Assembly (NCBI RefSeq): GCF_001426565.1
Contig: NZ_LMFA01000023.1
Coordinates: forward strand, 124,001 to 188,000
Reading direction: 5' to 3'
From: Rhizobium sp. Root482
GTDB lineage: Bacteria > Pseudomonadota > Alphaproteobacteria > Rhizobiales > Rhizobiaceae
Length of the DNA: 64,000 bases
A model generated the notes under the pieces. It saw only the letters and a list, made by a program, of their open reading frames with translations, was not told where the DNA came from and made no database searches. Shown in pieces: positions 45,463-54,828 of this stretch. The translations under genes and the position numbers were made by a program. Positions within the stretch are counted from its first letter, which is position 1; every line of letters starts with the position of its first letter.

Positions 45463-46581
45463 CTATTCGCCATTGTCGTCGACCGTGTTGGTGTCGTCAT
45501 CATTGCGGATCAGCGAAGGTCCTCCCCCGATAAGACGATTTCCGGTGACGGTGTTGAACTTCGCGAAATCGAGCGAACTGGCGCTGCTGCCGAACGGATA
45601 GTCCGGATCTCGGAAACAATAGAACCGGGCGCCATTGCGCGAGTTCAGCCACACCGCCGGCTGCGAGAAGAACGATGCCCGGTAGCGGAAGACATTGCCG
45701 GAAATGACATTGTGCTGCGGTGCCTGATGGCGGATCGTGCCGCCTTCGCCGCAATTGCGGTAGAGAAAAATGCCGCCGCCGACCGGATCGTCGAAGCGAT
45801 TGCCGGAAATCACGTTATAGGCGGACCCATCGACGGCGATCTGTTCCCGTGACTTTGTCGTTACGGAAAATCTATTGTCGATGATGGTATTGCGCGCCGA
45901 TTCCGCATCGAGATAGAGCGCCGTGCCGTTGCTGTGCCCGGCGATCGTCGATCGGCGCAAGGTGACACCGGTGACTCCCGGCCCCAGATAAAGCGGGATG
46001 CGGCCGTCGGCGATCAGCGTCAGGCCGGAAAGCGTGATCCGTGTTGGCGCCGAAGCTTGCGCATGGCCAGTGTGGTCACGATTGTAAGAGGATTGTTTCA
46101 CCGCCTTTGCCTGGCCGTTGGTGCCAAGCCCCTGCAAGCGGATCGCTCCCTTGACGATGCAATTGCGCAGGGTGATGTCCGTCGGCACGCTCCAGTCACC
46201 GGTCCGGGTTTTCGTCGAGCGGATCAGCACCAGGCTGGATTTGCCGGAATTGATCGTGCCTGGCGATCCGTCCAGCGTTGCTCCCTGGCAGTCGATCACG
46301 GCCCCGGAGGCTCGGGCGCCGGAAAAGAAAATGCGCTTGGTCACGACATCCGTGGGAGCAAGGGTGAGGCTGCAGCGGATTTCGATGCTGGCCGCCTGTT
46401 TCGTCGCCGGCGCCCTCAAGGCTGCAAGGATGCGAGGGGAGCATTGGTCCGGGCTGGCCGCGGCCTGGTCCGCATTGCCGAGATAGAGGCTCAATACGGT
46501 GAGAAGCAGGCAGGCAACCGGCCATGGCGGAAATGCCGGCATTTTCCTGTCTCCACGTCGCGCCGGCTTTCCGCTTCTCAT
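45463..46581 (-). CDS. Secreted right-handed beta-helix repeat protein
   Basis: The 372-aa product has an N-terminal signal sequence (PWPVACLLLTVLSLYLGNADQA region) and then a series of beta-helix rungs, visible as recurring N-x-I-S-G-N and N-x-I/V-x-x-N patterns (SAYNVISGNRFDD, HNVISGNVFRY, FNTVTGNRLIG). Such periplasmic or surface proteins bind or modify polysaccharides; no catalytic motif of a pectinase is evident. The frame extends to 46695, but ATG 46581 has AGGAAA and starts directly ahead of the signal region. It is convergent with pyrF. Confidence 0.72.
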   Translation of the reverse strand: MRSGKPARRGDRKMPAFPPWPVACLLLTVLSLYLGNADQAAASPDQCSPRILAALRAPATKQAASIEIRCSLTLAPTDVVTKRIFFSGARASGAVIDCQGATLDGSPGTINSGKSSLVLIRSTKTRTGDWSVPTDITLRNCIVKGAIRLQGLGTNGQAKAVKQSSYNRDHTGHAQASAPTRITLSGLTLIADGRIPLYLGPGVTGVTLRRSTIAGHSNGTALYLDAESARNTIIDNRFSVTTKSREQIAVDGSAYNVISGNRFDDPVGGGIFLYRNCGEGGTIRHQAPQHNVISGNVFRYRASFFSQPAVWLNSRNGARFYCFRDPDYPFGSSASSLDFAKFNTVTGNRLIGGGPSLIRNDDDTNTVDDNGE

Positions 46582-46706
46582 CCCGTTTCCTCGTTGCCGG
46601 CTGCATATATACGGCAGTTGTGCCGGAAGCTTGACCGGGCATGCAAATTGGCCGATGAAATTTCCAACGTAATGCCGGGTTTCCGGTGATGGCAAGGGAG
46701 GTGATC

Positions 46707-46994
46707 ATGGCCAAGGGATACTGGATTGCGCGGGTCGATGTCCGCGATATCGAGCGCTACAAGGACTATGTGGCCGCGGCAAAGCCGGCCTTCGAGAAAT
46801 ACGGCGCCCATTTCCTTGCCCGCGGCGGCGCTTGCGAGCGTCTGGAGGGCGATGTCCGCGCCCGTAACGTGGTGATCGAATTCCCTTCGCTGCAGGCAGC
46901 GGTCGATTGCTACAATTCGCCTGAATACCAGATCGCCGCCGCGATCCGCCAGGAAGTGGCCGATGCCGAAATGGTGGTCGTCGAAGGCGTCTGA
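46707..46994 (+). CDS. DUF1330 domain-containing protein
   Basis: The 95-aa product matches DUF1330, a small ferredoxin-like dimeric fold: MAKGYWIARVDVRDIERYKDY, EKYGAHFLARGG and VVIEFPSLQAAVDCYNSPEYQ. The function is unknown. ATG 46707 follows GGGAGGTGATC, an excellent ribosome binding site. It is divergent from the beta-helix gene. Confidence 0.88.
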   Translation: MAKGYWIARVDVRDIERYKDYVAAAKPAFEKYGAHFLARGGACERLEGDVRARNVVIEFPSLQAAVDCYNSPEYQIAAAIRQEVADAEMVVVEGV

Positions 46995-47113
46995 GACATC
47001 GCGAAGCTGCGGCGGAATGCGGCGGGCAGCCGTTGTGATAAGCCTTCCCGTCGCCCGATGATTGGGCTATGTAGCTCCCCTATATCAAGTCGCAGATCAG
47101 GAGTGCCCGCGCC

Positions 47114-48094
47114 ATGACCTTGTCCAATCTTCCGCCGCTCGTCACCGTGTTCGGCGGCTCCGGATTTGTCGGCCGTCACGTGGTGCGGGCGCTGGCCAAG
47201 CGTGGTTTCCGCATCCGCGTCGCTGTCCGCAGGCCGGATCTCGCCGGCTTCCTGCAGCCGCTCGGTAATGTCGGGCAGATCTCCTTCGTCCAGGCGAACC
47301 TGCGCTATCGTTCATCGGTCGATGCGGCCGTTGCCGGTGCCGATCACGTCGTCAATTGCGTCGGCATCCTGTTCGAGAGCGGTCGTAACAGCTTTGATGC
47401 CGTCCAGGATTTCGGCGCCCGCGCGGTCGCCGAGGCGGCCCGCAATGTCGGCGCAACCCTCACTCATGTTTCGGCGATCGGCGCCGATGCCGATGGCGCC
47501 TCCAGTTATGCCAGCAGCAAGGGGCGGGCAGAGCGCGCGATCCTGCAGATCGTTCCGGATGCCGTCATCCTGCGGCCGTCGATCGTCTTCGGGCCGGACG
47601 ACGGCTTCTTCAACAAATTCGCCGAAATGGCCCGTTTCTCGCCGGTCCTGCCGCTTGTGGGCGGCGGCAATATGGCGTTCCAGCCGGTCTATGTCGCCGA
47701 TCTCGCCGAGGCGATCGCGCTGTCGGTTGAGGGCAAGGTCGCGCGCGGCCGCATCTATGAAATCGGCGGCCCGGAGGTCCTCACCTTCAAGCAGTGCCTC
47801 GAAACCATGCTGCGGACCATCAACCGCAAGCGGCTGCTCCTGCCCTTGCCGTTCGGTATCGCCTCGATGGTCGGCTCCGTCGCCTCGATGATACCCTTCG
47901 TGGCGCCGCCGCTGACGGCGGATCAGGTGACGCTCCTGAAAAACGACAATATCGTCTCCGCCGAGGCACAGGCCGAGGGGCGCACGCTGCAGGCCTTCGG
48001 CGTGGATCCGGTGTCGGTCGAAGCGGTGCTGCCCACCTACATGGTGCGCTACCGTCCGCAGGGCCAATACACCGGTTCCGGCAGCGCTGCCTGA
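47114..48094 (+). CDS. Complex I NDUFA9-subunit-family NAD(P)-binding protein
   Basis: The 326-aa product is an atypical short-chain dehydrogenase with an N-terminal Rossmann motif VTVFGGSGFVGRHVVRAL, HVSAIGADADGASSYASSKG and a C-terminal extension. It corresponds to the bacterial relatives of mitochondrial NDUFA9, which in alphaproteobacteria are thought to associate with complex I, though the gene is not in the nuo operon. It is followed by a terminator. Confidence 0.85.
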   Translation: MTLSNLPPLVTVFGGSGFVGRHVVRALAKRGFRIRVAVRRPDLAGFLQPLGNVGQISFVQANLRYRSSVDAAVAGADHVVNCVGILFESGRNSFDAVQDFGARAVAEAARNVGATLTHVSAIGADADGASSYASSKGRAERAILQIVPDAVILRPSIVFGPDDGFFNKFAEMARFSPVLPLVGGGNMAFQPVYVADLAEAIALSVEGKVARGRIYEIGGPEVLTFKQCLETMLRTINRKRLLLPLPFGIASMVGSVASMIPFVAPPLTADQVTLLKNDNIVSAEAQAEGRTLQAFGVDPVSVEAVLPTYMVRYRPQGQYTGSGSAA

Positions 48095-48128
48095 CATTCA
48101 GGCAAGGATGAAACCTGTTTATAGAGAG

Positions 48129-48158
48129 ACCGTCGGCAAGTGCCGGCGGTTTCTTTTT
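48129..48158 (+). terminator. rho-independent terminator of the NDUFA9-like gene
   Basis: ACCGTCGGCA and TGCCGGCGGT form a 10-pair stem with one G-T wobble and a two-base loop, followed by TTCTTTTTG. It lies 34 bases after the stop codon. Confidence 0.8.
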
Positions 48159-48341
48159 GTCTGCCGCCGATCAAAACGTTGCAGTTCTGCCGCACCTGAA
48201 AAAGTGATTGATCTTTACCGTCGATTCAACATGTCCCGATATTGATTACGGCGGGTCCAGCGCATAGACAGCAGCCGCGCCGCATCCTCCGGTTTGGGGA
48301 AAGACCGGCGCCGTCATATCATCTCGAGAGGCATAAATTTC

Positions 48342-48506
48342 ATGGGCAAGTCGATCGCAATTTTCTTTGCGTGCGCGGCACTTATCGTCCTGGCTGGCTC
48401 CTTCGCTGCACCGAAGACCGTTGCGGGCCATCATGGCGATTGCAGCCCGGCCTATGGGGTCGATCCTTGCACCACGGCGTCGATCGGGGCGATTGCCGTC
48501 AATTAG
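48342..48506 (+). CDS. Small secreted protein of unknown function
   Basis: A 54-aa product starts MGKSIAIFFACAALIVLAGS, a typical signal peptide likely cleaved near the Ala-Ala/Val-Ala sites, leaving about 25 residues with two Cys (GDCSPAYGVDPCTT) that could form a disulfide. GAGAGG lies ten bases ahead of the ATG. A strong terminator follows 41 bases after the stop, supporting a separate transcript. I do not recognise the family. Confidence 0.6.
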   Translation: MGKSIAIFFACAALIVLAGSFAAPKTVAGHHGDCSPAYGVDPCTTASIGAIAVN

Positions 48507-48547
48507 GATTTTTCGCGAGAGCGGACAAGTTTATGGCGGGGGCCAGG

Positions 48548-48589
48548 AACCGCATGCAGCCTTGAAACAGGATGCATGCGGTTTTTTTT
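48548..48589 (+). terminator. rho-independent terminator after the small secreted protein gene
   Basis: AACCGCATGC (48548-48557) and GCATGCGGTT (48574-48583) form a perfect 10-base stem, followed immediately by a run of Ts. It lies between this transcript and the convergent uppP gene. Confidence 0.9.
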
Positions 48590-49395
48590 CAGCCGACGAG
48601 CCAGAGGCCGATCAGGCCCGCGCAGCCGACGATGATGCGCCAGATGGCAAAGGGCGCAAAGCCCCGATTGGAAACGAAGTTCAACAGCGAACGCACGACG
48701 ACGAGGGCGGCGAGGAAGGCCGCGATGAAGCCGAAGGCGATCAGCGAGACATCGTTGAAATCCAGCGCATCGCGGTTCTTGTAGAGATCGAGCGTGAAGG
48801 CGCCGAGCATGGTCGGCATGGCCAGGAAGAAGGAAAATTCCGCCGCCGAACGCTTGTCGGTACCCATTAGCAAGGCACCGGCAATGGTTGCACCGGAACG
48901 CGATGTGCCGGGAATCATCGCCAGGCATTGGCAGAGGCCGATTTTAAGCGCGAGCGACGGTGGATAATCCATGACGTCGCGATATATCGGCTTTAGCGGC
49001 AGCCGGTCGATTGCATAGAGAATGATGCCGCCGACGATCAGCACGATGCAGATCAGCATTGGCGTTTCGAACAGGACGCTCTTGATGAAGCCATGCGCGA
49101 CGGCGCCGATCACGGCAGCAGGCAGGAAGGCGAGAATGATCGAGAGGACGAAACGCCGCGCCTTTTCGCTGGATGGCAGGGCCATGGCGATGGCGAGCAG
49201 CCGCTGGAAATAGACGAGCAGGATGGCGAGAATCGCGCCGAGCTGGATCAGCACCGCAAATGTATTGCCGGGTGATTTGAAGCCGAGGAAATGCCCCGCC
49301 AGCAGCACATGCGCCGTCGATGATACGGGGATGAATTCGGTCAGGCCCTCGATAAGGCCGAGAATGAGTGCGCTGATGATCGACTGGTCGGCCAT
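48589..49395 (-). CDS. uppP: Undecaprenyl-diphosphate phosphatase
   Basis: UppP (BacA) recycles the lipid carrier undecaprenyl pyrophosphate for cell-wall synthesis and affects bacitracin resistance. The 268-aa product is an integral membrane protein with the catalytic motifs [17 protein letters not shown] and [14 protein letters not shown]. It is a single gene, divergent from a GST gene. Confidence 0.96.
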   Translation of the reverse strand: MADQSIISALILGLIEGLTEFIPVSSTAHVLLAGHFLGFKSPGNTFAVLIQLGAILAILLVYFQRLLAIAMALPSSEKARRFVLSIILAFLPAAVIGAVAHGFIKSVLFETPMLICIVLIVGGIILYAIDRLPLKPIYRDVMDYPPSLALKIGLCQCLAMIPGTSRSGATIAGALLMGTDKRSAAEFSFFLAMPTMLGAFTLDLYKNRDALDFNDVSLIAFGFIAAFLAALVVVRSLLNFVSNRGFAPFAIWRIIVGCAGLIGLWLVG

Positions 49396-49566
49396 GAATT
49401 AAGCATCCCTGAAGCATTGGAGATTAGGGTGAACCACTGACGGCTTGGCTGATTCGCTTGTGTTTGCGCCAGCAAGTTTCTATAGCTTTTTCGAACGCGC
49501 CGTGGCCAGCCGTACCGCCGTGACAATCCATTCCCTCCCGAACGAACTGACGAAGCCCGATATCCC

Positions 49567-50259
49567 ATGCCGACACTTTATCACCACCCCATGTCCACCG
49601 CGTCCCGTTTCGTCCGGCTGATCCTGTCGGAATACGGCTATCAGACGGAACTGGCGGAAGAGCAGCCCTGGGAAAAACGGCGCGACTTCCTGTCGCTTAA
49701 TCCGGCCGGCACGCTGCCGGTCTATGTCGATGACAGCATGCGCGCCCTTTGCGGAGCAACGGTGATCTCCGAATATCTCGACGAGACCAATGGCGTGCTG
49801 AAGCGCGATCGCAGGCTTCTGGCGGAAGACCCGTTCCAGCGCGCCGAAATCCGCCGGCTGGCCGAATGGTTCCTGCAGAAGATGGAGGCCGATGTGACCC
49901 GGCCCTTGGTGCGCGAACGGATTTTCAAATTGCAGATGACGCCGGACCAGGGCGGCGGTGCGCCGGATTCGAAGATGTTGCGCACATCCCGCTCCAATAT
50001 TCGCCAGCATCTGAAATATCTGGCTTGGCTTGCCGGCTCGCGCACCTATCTGGCCGGCGACCGCCTGTCCTATGCCGATCTTGCCGCCGCCGCCGCCGTT
50101 TCGGTGCTGGATTATCTCGGTGAGATCGACTGGTCGGAAGCGCCGGCCGTCAAGGATTGGTACCAGCGGCTGAAATCCCGACCGTCCTTCCGCCCGCTGC
50201 TTGCTGAACGGGTGCGTGGCGTCACGCCCGTCTCCCATTATGCCGACCTCGATTTTTGA
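49567..50259 (+). CDS. Glutathione S-transferase family protein
   Basis: The 230-aa product has an N-terminal thioredoxin-like domain (LYHHPMSTASRFVRLILSEYG, NPAGTLPVYVDDS, VISEYLDET) and a C-terminal all-helical domain with LAGDRLSYADLAAAAAVSVLDYLG. The substrate is unknown. queG begins ten bases after its stop, so the two are probably cotranscribed. Confidence 0.9.
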   Translation: MPTLYHHPMSTASRFVRLILSEYGYQTELAEEQPWEKRRDFLSLNPAGTLPVYVDDSMRALCGATVISEYLDETNGVLKRDRRLLAEDPFQRAEIRRLAEWFLQKMEADVTRPLVRERIFKLQMTPDQGGGAPDSKMLRTSRSNIRQHLKYLAWLAGSRTYLAGDRLSYADLAAAAAVSVLDYLGEIDWSEAPAVKDWYQRLKSRPSFRPLLAERVRGVTPVSHYADLDF

Positions 50260-50269
50260 GAAGGCGACC

Positions 50270-51445
50270 ATGCCCGGCGATGCGCTCCATCAGGAGAAGC
50301 ACGAAAAGCGGCGCCGCACCCTTACCGGTTTCCTGAAGGACGAAGCGCGGGACAAGGGCTTCGACGTCTGCCGGGTGACTCTTCCCGGTGCCATTCCCAA
50401 GGCACCGGAGCGCCTTGCCGATTTTCTCGGCCAGGGATTTCACGGCACGATGGAATGGATGGCGGAAACCGCCGAACGCAGAGCCGATCCGCGCGTCCTG
50501 TGGAGCGAGGTGCGCTCGATCGTGCTGTTCGGCATGAACTACGGGCCCGACGAGGACCCGCGCGCCGTTCTCGCCAAGCCGGATCGCGGCGCCATTTCCG
50601 TTTATGCGCGCAACCGCGACTACCACGATCTCGTCAAGGGCAAGCTGAAGGAAGTGGCGACGCGCTTTGCCGCCCGCGCCGGCGAGGACGTCAAGGTCTT
50701 CGTGGACACCGCGCCGGTGATGGAAAAGCCGCTGGCCGAGCAGGCGGGCCTTGGCTGGCAGGGCAAGCACACCAATCTCGTCAGCCGGGATTTCGGGTCA
50801 TGGTTGTTTCTCGGCAGCCTGTTCACCACAGCCGATCTCCTGATCGACGAGCCGGAACAGGATCGTTGCGGCTCGTGCCGCGCCTGTCTCGATGCCTGTC
50901 CCACCAGTGCCTTCCCGGCGCCCTACCGGATCGATGCGCGCCGCTGCATTTCCTATCTGACGATCGAGCACAAGGGGGCGATCGACCCGGCCCTGCGACC
51001 TCTTATCGGCAACCGCATCTATGGCTGTGACGATTGCCTTTCCGCCTGTCCCTGGAACAAATTCGCGGCAACCGCCTCGCAGATGAAGCTGCAGGCGCGC
51101 GAAGACCTCAAGGCGCCGCCGCTCTCCTTTCTGCTGACGCTGGACGACGCAGAATTCCGCTCCTTCTTCTCCGGCTCGCCGGTCAAGCGCATCGGCCGCG
51201 ACCGCTTTATCCGCAACTGCCTGATCGCCGCCGGCAATTCCGGCGACCGCGCGCTCTTGGACCTGTGCCGCACGCTGGCGCGGGATGCATCCGCGACGGT
51301 GCGGGCAATGGCTGTCTGGGCGCTGTCTCGGCTGCTGGCCCCGGACGAATTCTCCGACTTTAAGGCGACGGGGCAGGGCGAGGCCGATCCTGATGTGCTG
51401 GCCGAGTGGAAACTGGCCGAACGGAACCCGATAGGAGTTGTCTGA
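50270..51445 (+). CDS. queG: tRNA epoxyqueuosine(34) reductase QueG
   Basis: QueG is the cobalamin-dependent reductase that makes queuosine from epoxyqueuosine in tRNA wobble positions. The 391-aa product has the N-terminal domain with WMAETAERRADPRVLW and two [4Fe-4S] motifs, CGSCRACLDACP and CDDCLSACPWN, then a C-terminal HEAT-like part. ATG 50270 follows GAAGG by six bases; the frame is open to 50201 over the GST gene. It overlaps the next gene by one base. Confidence 0.95.
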   Translation: MPGDALHQEKHEKRRRTLTGFLKDEARDKGFDVCRVTLPGAIPKAPERLADFLGQGFHGTMEWMAETAERRADPRVLWSEVRSIVLFGMNYGPDEDPRAVLAKPDRGAISVYARNRDYHDLVKGKLKEVATRFAARAGEDVKVFVDTAPVMEKPLAEQAGLGWQGKHTNLVSRDFGSWLFLGSLFTTADLLIDEPEQDRCGSCRACLDACPTSAFPAPYRIDARRCISYLTIEHKGAIDPALRPLIGNRIYGCDDCLSACPWNKFAATASQMKLQAREDLKAPPLSFLLTLDDAEFRSFFSGSPVKRIGRDRFIRNCLIAAGNSGDRALLDLCRTLARDASATVRAMAVWALSRLLAPDEFSDFKATGQGEADPDVLAEWKLAERNPIGVV

Positions 51446-52317
51446 TGCATGTTCTGATCCTGGGCGCCGGCTTCTCCGGCAAGGCGATCGCCAGGGAATT
51501 TCTGCCGCTGGCGCAATCCGTGACCGGCACCACCCGCTCGGCCGACAAATGCGCGGCCCTTGTCGAATTGGGAATTGATGCCTTCGTCTATGACGGCGTC
51601 ACCATATCGCCCGAGCTTGCGGCGGTGATGAGGAAAACGACCCATCTGATCCAGTCGATCGCGCCGGGCCGCGATGGCGATCCGATGATGCGCGGTCAAG
51701 CGCCCTCGCTTGCCGGGCTGATGCCCAATCTCCAATGGGTAGGCTATCTTTCGACCATCGGCGTCTATGGCGACCGCGGTGGCGAGTGGGTGGATGAGGA
51801 AGCCTCGCTGGAGCCGGTTTCCGAGCGTTCGGTGGAGCGTGTGGCGGCCGAGCGCGCCTGGCTCGCCTACGGGCGGGAGGCCGGTATCCCTGTCGCGGTG
51901 CTGCGTCTCTCCGGCATCTACGGGCCTGGCCGCAATGCCTTCTGCAATCTTGCGGCCGGCACGGCCCGCCGGCTCGTCAAGCCCAATCAGGTCTTTAACC
52001 GCATTCGCGTCGAGGATATCGCCGGTGCCGCCATTTTCCTGTCCGGCCGTTCGATCGGCGGCGTCTTCAACGTGACCGATCACGAACCGGCACCGCCGCA
52101 GGATGTGGTGGCCGAGGCCGCACGGCTCATGGCGATTGCCCCGCCGCCCGAGACGCCGTTCGAGACCGCCGAACTCACGCCGATGGCCCGGTCCTTCTAT
52201 GGCGAGAACAAGCGTGTTTCCAATGCGCGCTTGAGGAACCTGGGCTTTGCTTTCCGCTTTCCCGACTATCGGATTTCGCTAGCGGATTTGTGGAATAGCG
52301 GAAATTGGCGCGGCTGA
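51445..52317 (+). CDS. SDR-family NAD(P)-binding oxidoreductase (YeeZ-like)
   Basis: The 290-aa product has an N-terminal Rossmann motif HVLILGAGFSGKAIAREF, a YLSTIGVYGDRGGEWVDE stretch with the expected Tyr, and LRLSGIYGPGRNAF. It belongs to the extended SDR/epimerase-like group that includes E. coli YeeZ. Its ATG overlaps the queG TGA (TGATG), so translation is coupled. The substrate is unknown. Confidence 0.87.
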   Translation: MHVLILGAGFSGKAIAREFLPLAQSVTGTTRSADKCAALVELGIDAFVYDGVTISPELAAVMRKTTHLIQSIAPGRDGDPMMRGQAPSLAGLMPNLQWVGYLSTIGVYGDRGGEWVDEEASLEPVSERSVERVAAERAWLAYGREAGIPVAVLRLSGIYGPGRNAFCNLAAGTARRLVKPNQVFNRIRVEDIAGAAIFLSGRSIGGVFNVTDHEPAPPQDVVAEAARLMAIAPPPETPFETAELTPMARSFYGENKRVSNARLRNLGFAFRFPDYRISLADLWNSGNWRG

Positions 52318-52778
52318 TCTATGCAGTAAAGATGTCTGCGGATAGTCTATCATGTTAGTGGCATATGTGGATTGTTGCCGGCCCTGAAGTGTAGGCTGCA
52401 CAAATCGATTTATAAGCGTTCCCGATGATAGTTTAGCACTCTCTATTTTGCCAAATTTCCACAACCTATAAGGGAATAAGGTTTTTATTGTGCCGCAAGA
52501 GGCGGAATTACCGCCAATTTCAAAAAATTGAATCATTTCCGAGCGGGAATGCCTGCTAAGGTCCCTGCGGGTTTGTCCTTTTCAGATGAGGCCTTGATTC
52601 CAAAGGTGTTAATACGGAATCTTACAGAGATTCAAAATTTCGTAATTTTAATTTTTCGTAGATCGTCAATATTTCCTAATAAGAGTTTAAGGGTTGAAGC
52701 ACGTTTTCGCCATTTTTGGCGCTGACAAGGCCATTCTTCGCAAGACTTCACTGAATTTTTCAAACGAAGGGGGCATCT
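52318..52778. other. A/T-rich intergenic region
   Basis: This 461-bp stretch is markedly richer in A+T than its surroundings, especially 52430-52700. It contains a small hairpin (GGCGG-AATTA-CCGCC, 52501-52515). Short frames on both strands lack ribosome binding sites or family features. I found no tRNA or mobile-element boundary. It presumably holds the promoter of the RlpA-like gene. Confidence 0.5.
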
Positions 52779-53150
52779 TTGCTCAAGACGAAATTCGCGT
52801 CTGCTGCAATGGCAGCACTCTTTGCCTTGGGGGCAAACATCACATCTGTCACGCCAAGCCACGCCGCCGGTTCAAACTGTGGTGGCGCGTCCTGGTATGC
52901 GCTCACTTCGCGCACCGCGTCCGGTGAACGGATGAATGCCAAATACCTGACGGCCGCCCATCGCAGCCTGAAATTCGGCACCAAGGTTGCCGTCACCAAC
53001 AAGCGCAACGGCAAGACCGTCGTCGTGCGTATCAATGACCGTGGCCCCTTCATTCGCGGCCGCGTTATCGATCTCTCCAAGGCCGCCGCATCCCATATCG
53101 GCATGATCCGCTCGGGAACGGCCAGCATCTGTTACCGCGTCGTCGGTTGA
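52779..53150 (+). CDS. RlpA-like septal ring lytic transglycosylase family protein
   Basis: The 123-aa product has a signal peptide ending near SHAAGS and one double-psi beta-barrel domain of the RlpA type: [35 protein letters not shown] and [22 protein letters not shown]. It lacks the SPOR domain of full-length RlpA, so septal localisation is not implied. It starts with TTG, six bases after AAGGGGG. Confidence 0.85.
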   Translation: MLKTKFASAAMAALFALGANITSVTPSHAAGSNCGGASWYALTSRTASGERMNAKYLTAAHRSLKFGTKVAVTNKRNGKTVVVRINDRGPFIRGRVIDLSKAAASHIGMIRSGTASICYRVVG

Positions 53151-53339
53151 TTGAACGCGCCCACCCGGATTTGGTTCCGGCCGGGCTGATCCGTCGGGAA
53201 GGCGCTGTTCCATCCCGACCGCGATCTGCTTCGGTCCAAGCTGCGTCGGTCCGGCCTGCTCCGAATTGCTGATCGCGGCCATTCCGTCTTGCTCTTCCGC
53301 GCCATCCTCGCTACCACGGCGGAAAATGGAGTTTGAAAG

Positions 53340-54629
53340 ATGCGACTGGGTGGCAGGCTCGCTGGAGCCATTGAGGTCCTTGCCGATATCGAGACGCGCA
53401 AGCGTCCGGTAGCCGATGCCCTCAAGGACTGGGGCCTTGCCCATCGTTTTGCCGGTTCCGGCGATCGCGCCGCCATCGGCAACATCGTCTATGATGCCCT
53501 GCGCATGAAACTCTCGCATGCCTGGCTGATGGACAGCGACAAGGCGACGGCGCTCGCCCATGCGGTGCTGTTTCGCCAATGGGGCCTTTCCCGCGATCAA
53601 TTGGCCGGCGAACTGGAGGGCGACAAGTTCGCGCCCGAACCCCTGACCGACGAAATGGTCGCCGCCTTTTCCAGCCGCAGCCTCGATGACGCGCCGCTCC
53701 ATGTCCAGGGCGATATCCCCGAATGGGTACAGACTTCCTTCGAGGAGAATTTTGCGGAAGACTGGCTTGCCGAGGCGAAGGCGCTGGCCGGACGCCCGGC
53801 GCTCGACCTGCGCGTCAACACGCTGAAGGCATCCCGCGAAAAGGTTCTGAAGGCGCTGGAGCGCAGCGGCGTCGCACCGACCGCCATCGCCCGGCATGGC
53901 ATGCGCGTGGAGGCCGGCGAAGGTCCGTCGCGGCTGCCCAATGTCACCGCCGAACTGTCGTTTCAAAAGGGCTGGTTCGAGGTGCAGGATGAAGGCTCCC
54001 AGATCGTCGCGGATCTCGTCATGCCCCAGGAAACCGACCAGGTTCTCGACTATTGCGCCGGCGGCGGCGGCAAGACGCTGGCCATGGCGGCGGCCATGCA
54101 CAACAAGGGGCAGGTGCATGCCTATGATGCCGACCGCAGGCGCCTTGCGCCGATCATCGAGCGGCTGAAGCGCGCCGGTACCCGCAATGTCCAGGTTCAT
54201 GACCGGCTGGAAAGCCTGGTGCCTTTTGCCGGAAAGTTCGACCGGGTGCTGGTGGATGCGCCCTGTACCGGCACCGGCACCTGGCGCCGTCGCCCGGATA
54301 CGAAATGGCGGCTCACCCAGAAGAACCTTGAAGAGCGCCTTGCCCAACAGCAGGAGGCGCTGGCAGGCGCTGCCACCTTCGTACGCCCCGGCGGTCATCT
54401 GATCTATGTCACCTGTTCGGTGTTGCCGGAAGAAAACGAGGGACAGGTCTATGCATTCTGCGAGGACAATCCGGAATTCGAAATCCTCTCCGGCGCCGAT
54501 GCCTGGGCCGATCTGTTCGGCACGGACAAGAAGCAGCCCTGGTCGGCCGACATGAAGACCGTCACCCTGACGCCTGCCTCCACCGACACGGACGGCTTCT
54601 TCTTTTGCCTGATGGGCCGCAAGGCCTGA
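53340..54629 (+). CDS. RsmB/NOP-family SAM-dependent RNA methyltransferase
   Basis: This is an m5C RNA methyltransferase, probably acting on rRNA. The 429-aa product has an N-terminal NusB-like region, SAM motif I VLDYCAGGGGKTLAMAA, the motif IV Cys in DAPCTGTGTWRRRPD and the motif VI catalytic Cys in YVTCSVLPEENE. In related genomes it commonly sits near guaB and guaA; guaA is about 7 kb downstream here. Confidence 0.9.
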   Translation: MRLGGRLAGAIEVLADIETRKRPVADALKDWGLAHRFAGSGDRAAIGNIVYDALRMKLSHAWLMDSDKATALAHAVLFRQWGLSRDQLAGELEGDKFAPEPLTDEMVAAFSSRSLDDAPLHVQGDIPEWVQTSFEENFAEDWLAEAKALAGRPALDLRVNTLKASREKVLKALERSGVAPTAIARHGMRVEAGEGPSRLPNVTAELSFQKGWFEVQDEGSQIVADLVMPQETDQVLDYCAGGGGKTLAMAAAMHNKGQVHAYDADRRRLAPIIERLKRAGTRNVQVHDRLESLVPFAGKFDRVLVDAPCTGTGTWRRRPDTKWRLTQKNLEERLAQQQEALAGAATFVRPGGHLIYVTCSVLPEENEGQVYAFCEDNPEFEILSGADAWADLFGTDKKQPWSADMKTVTLTPASTDTDGFFFCLMGRKA

Positions 54630-54828
54630 TCGGCTTGCGCGGCAGCGGTCGTGCCGCACCCGTCCCAATGGGGCCTCTTAAACTATACACTTTGACACAA
54701 GTTTAGTTTTGGTTCATGAAAACCCGGCTGAATAGCCAAGACCTTGTTTGCGGTTGCGCATTGCGCGACCGCCATGAAGGCGGCGGGAACACCGAACTCG
54801 TTTCGGAAAAAAAGGACCAGGAGAGGCC

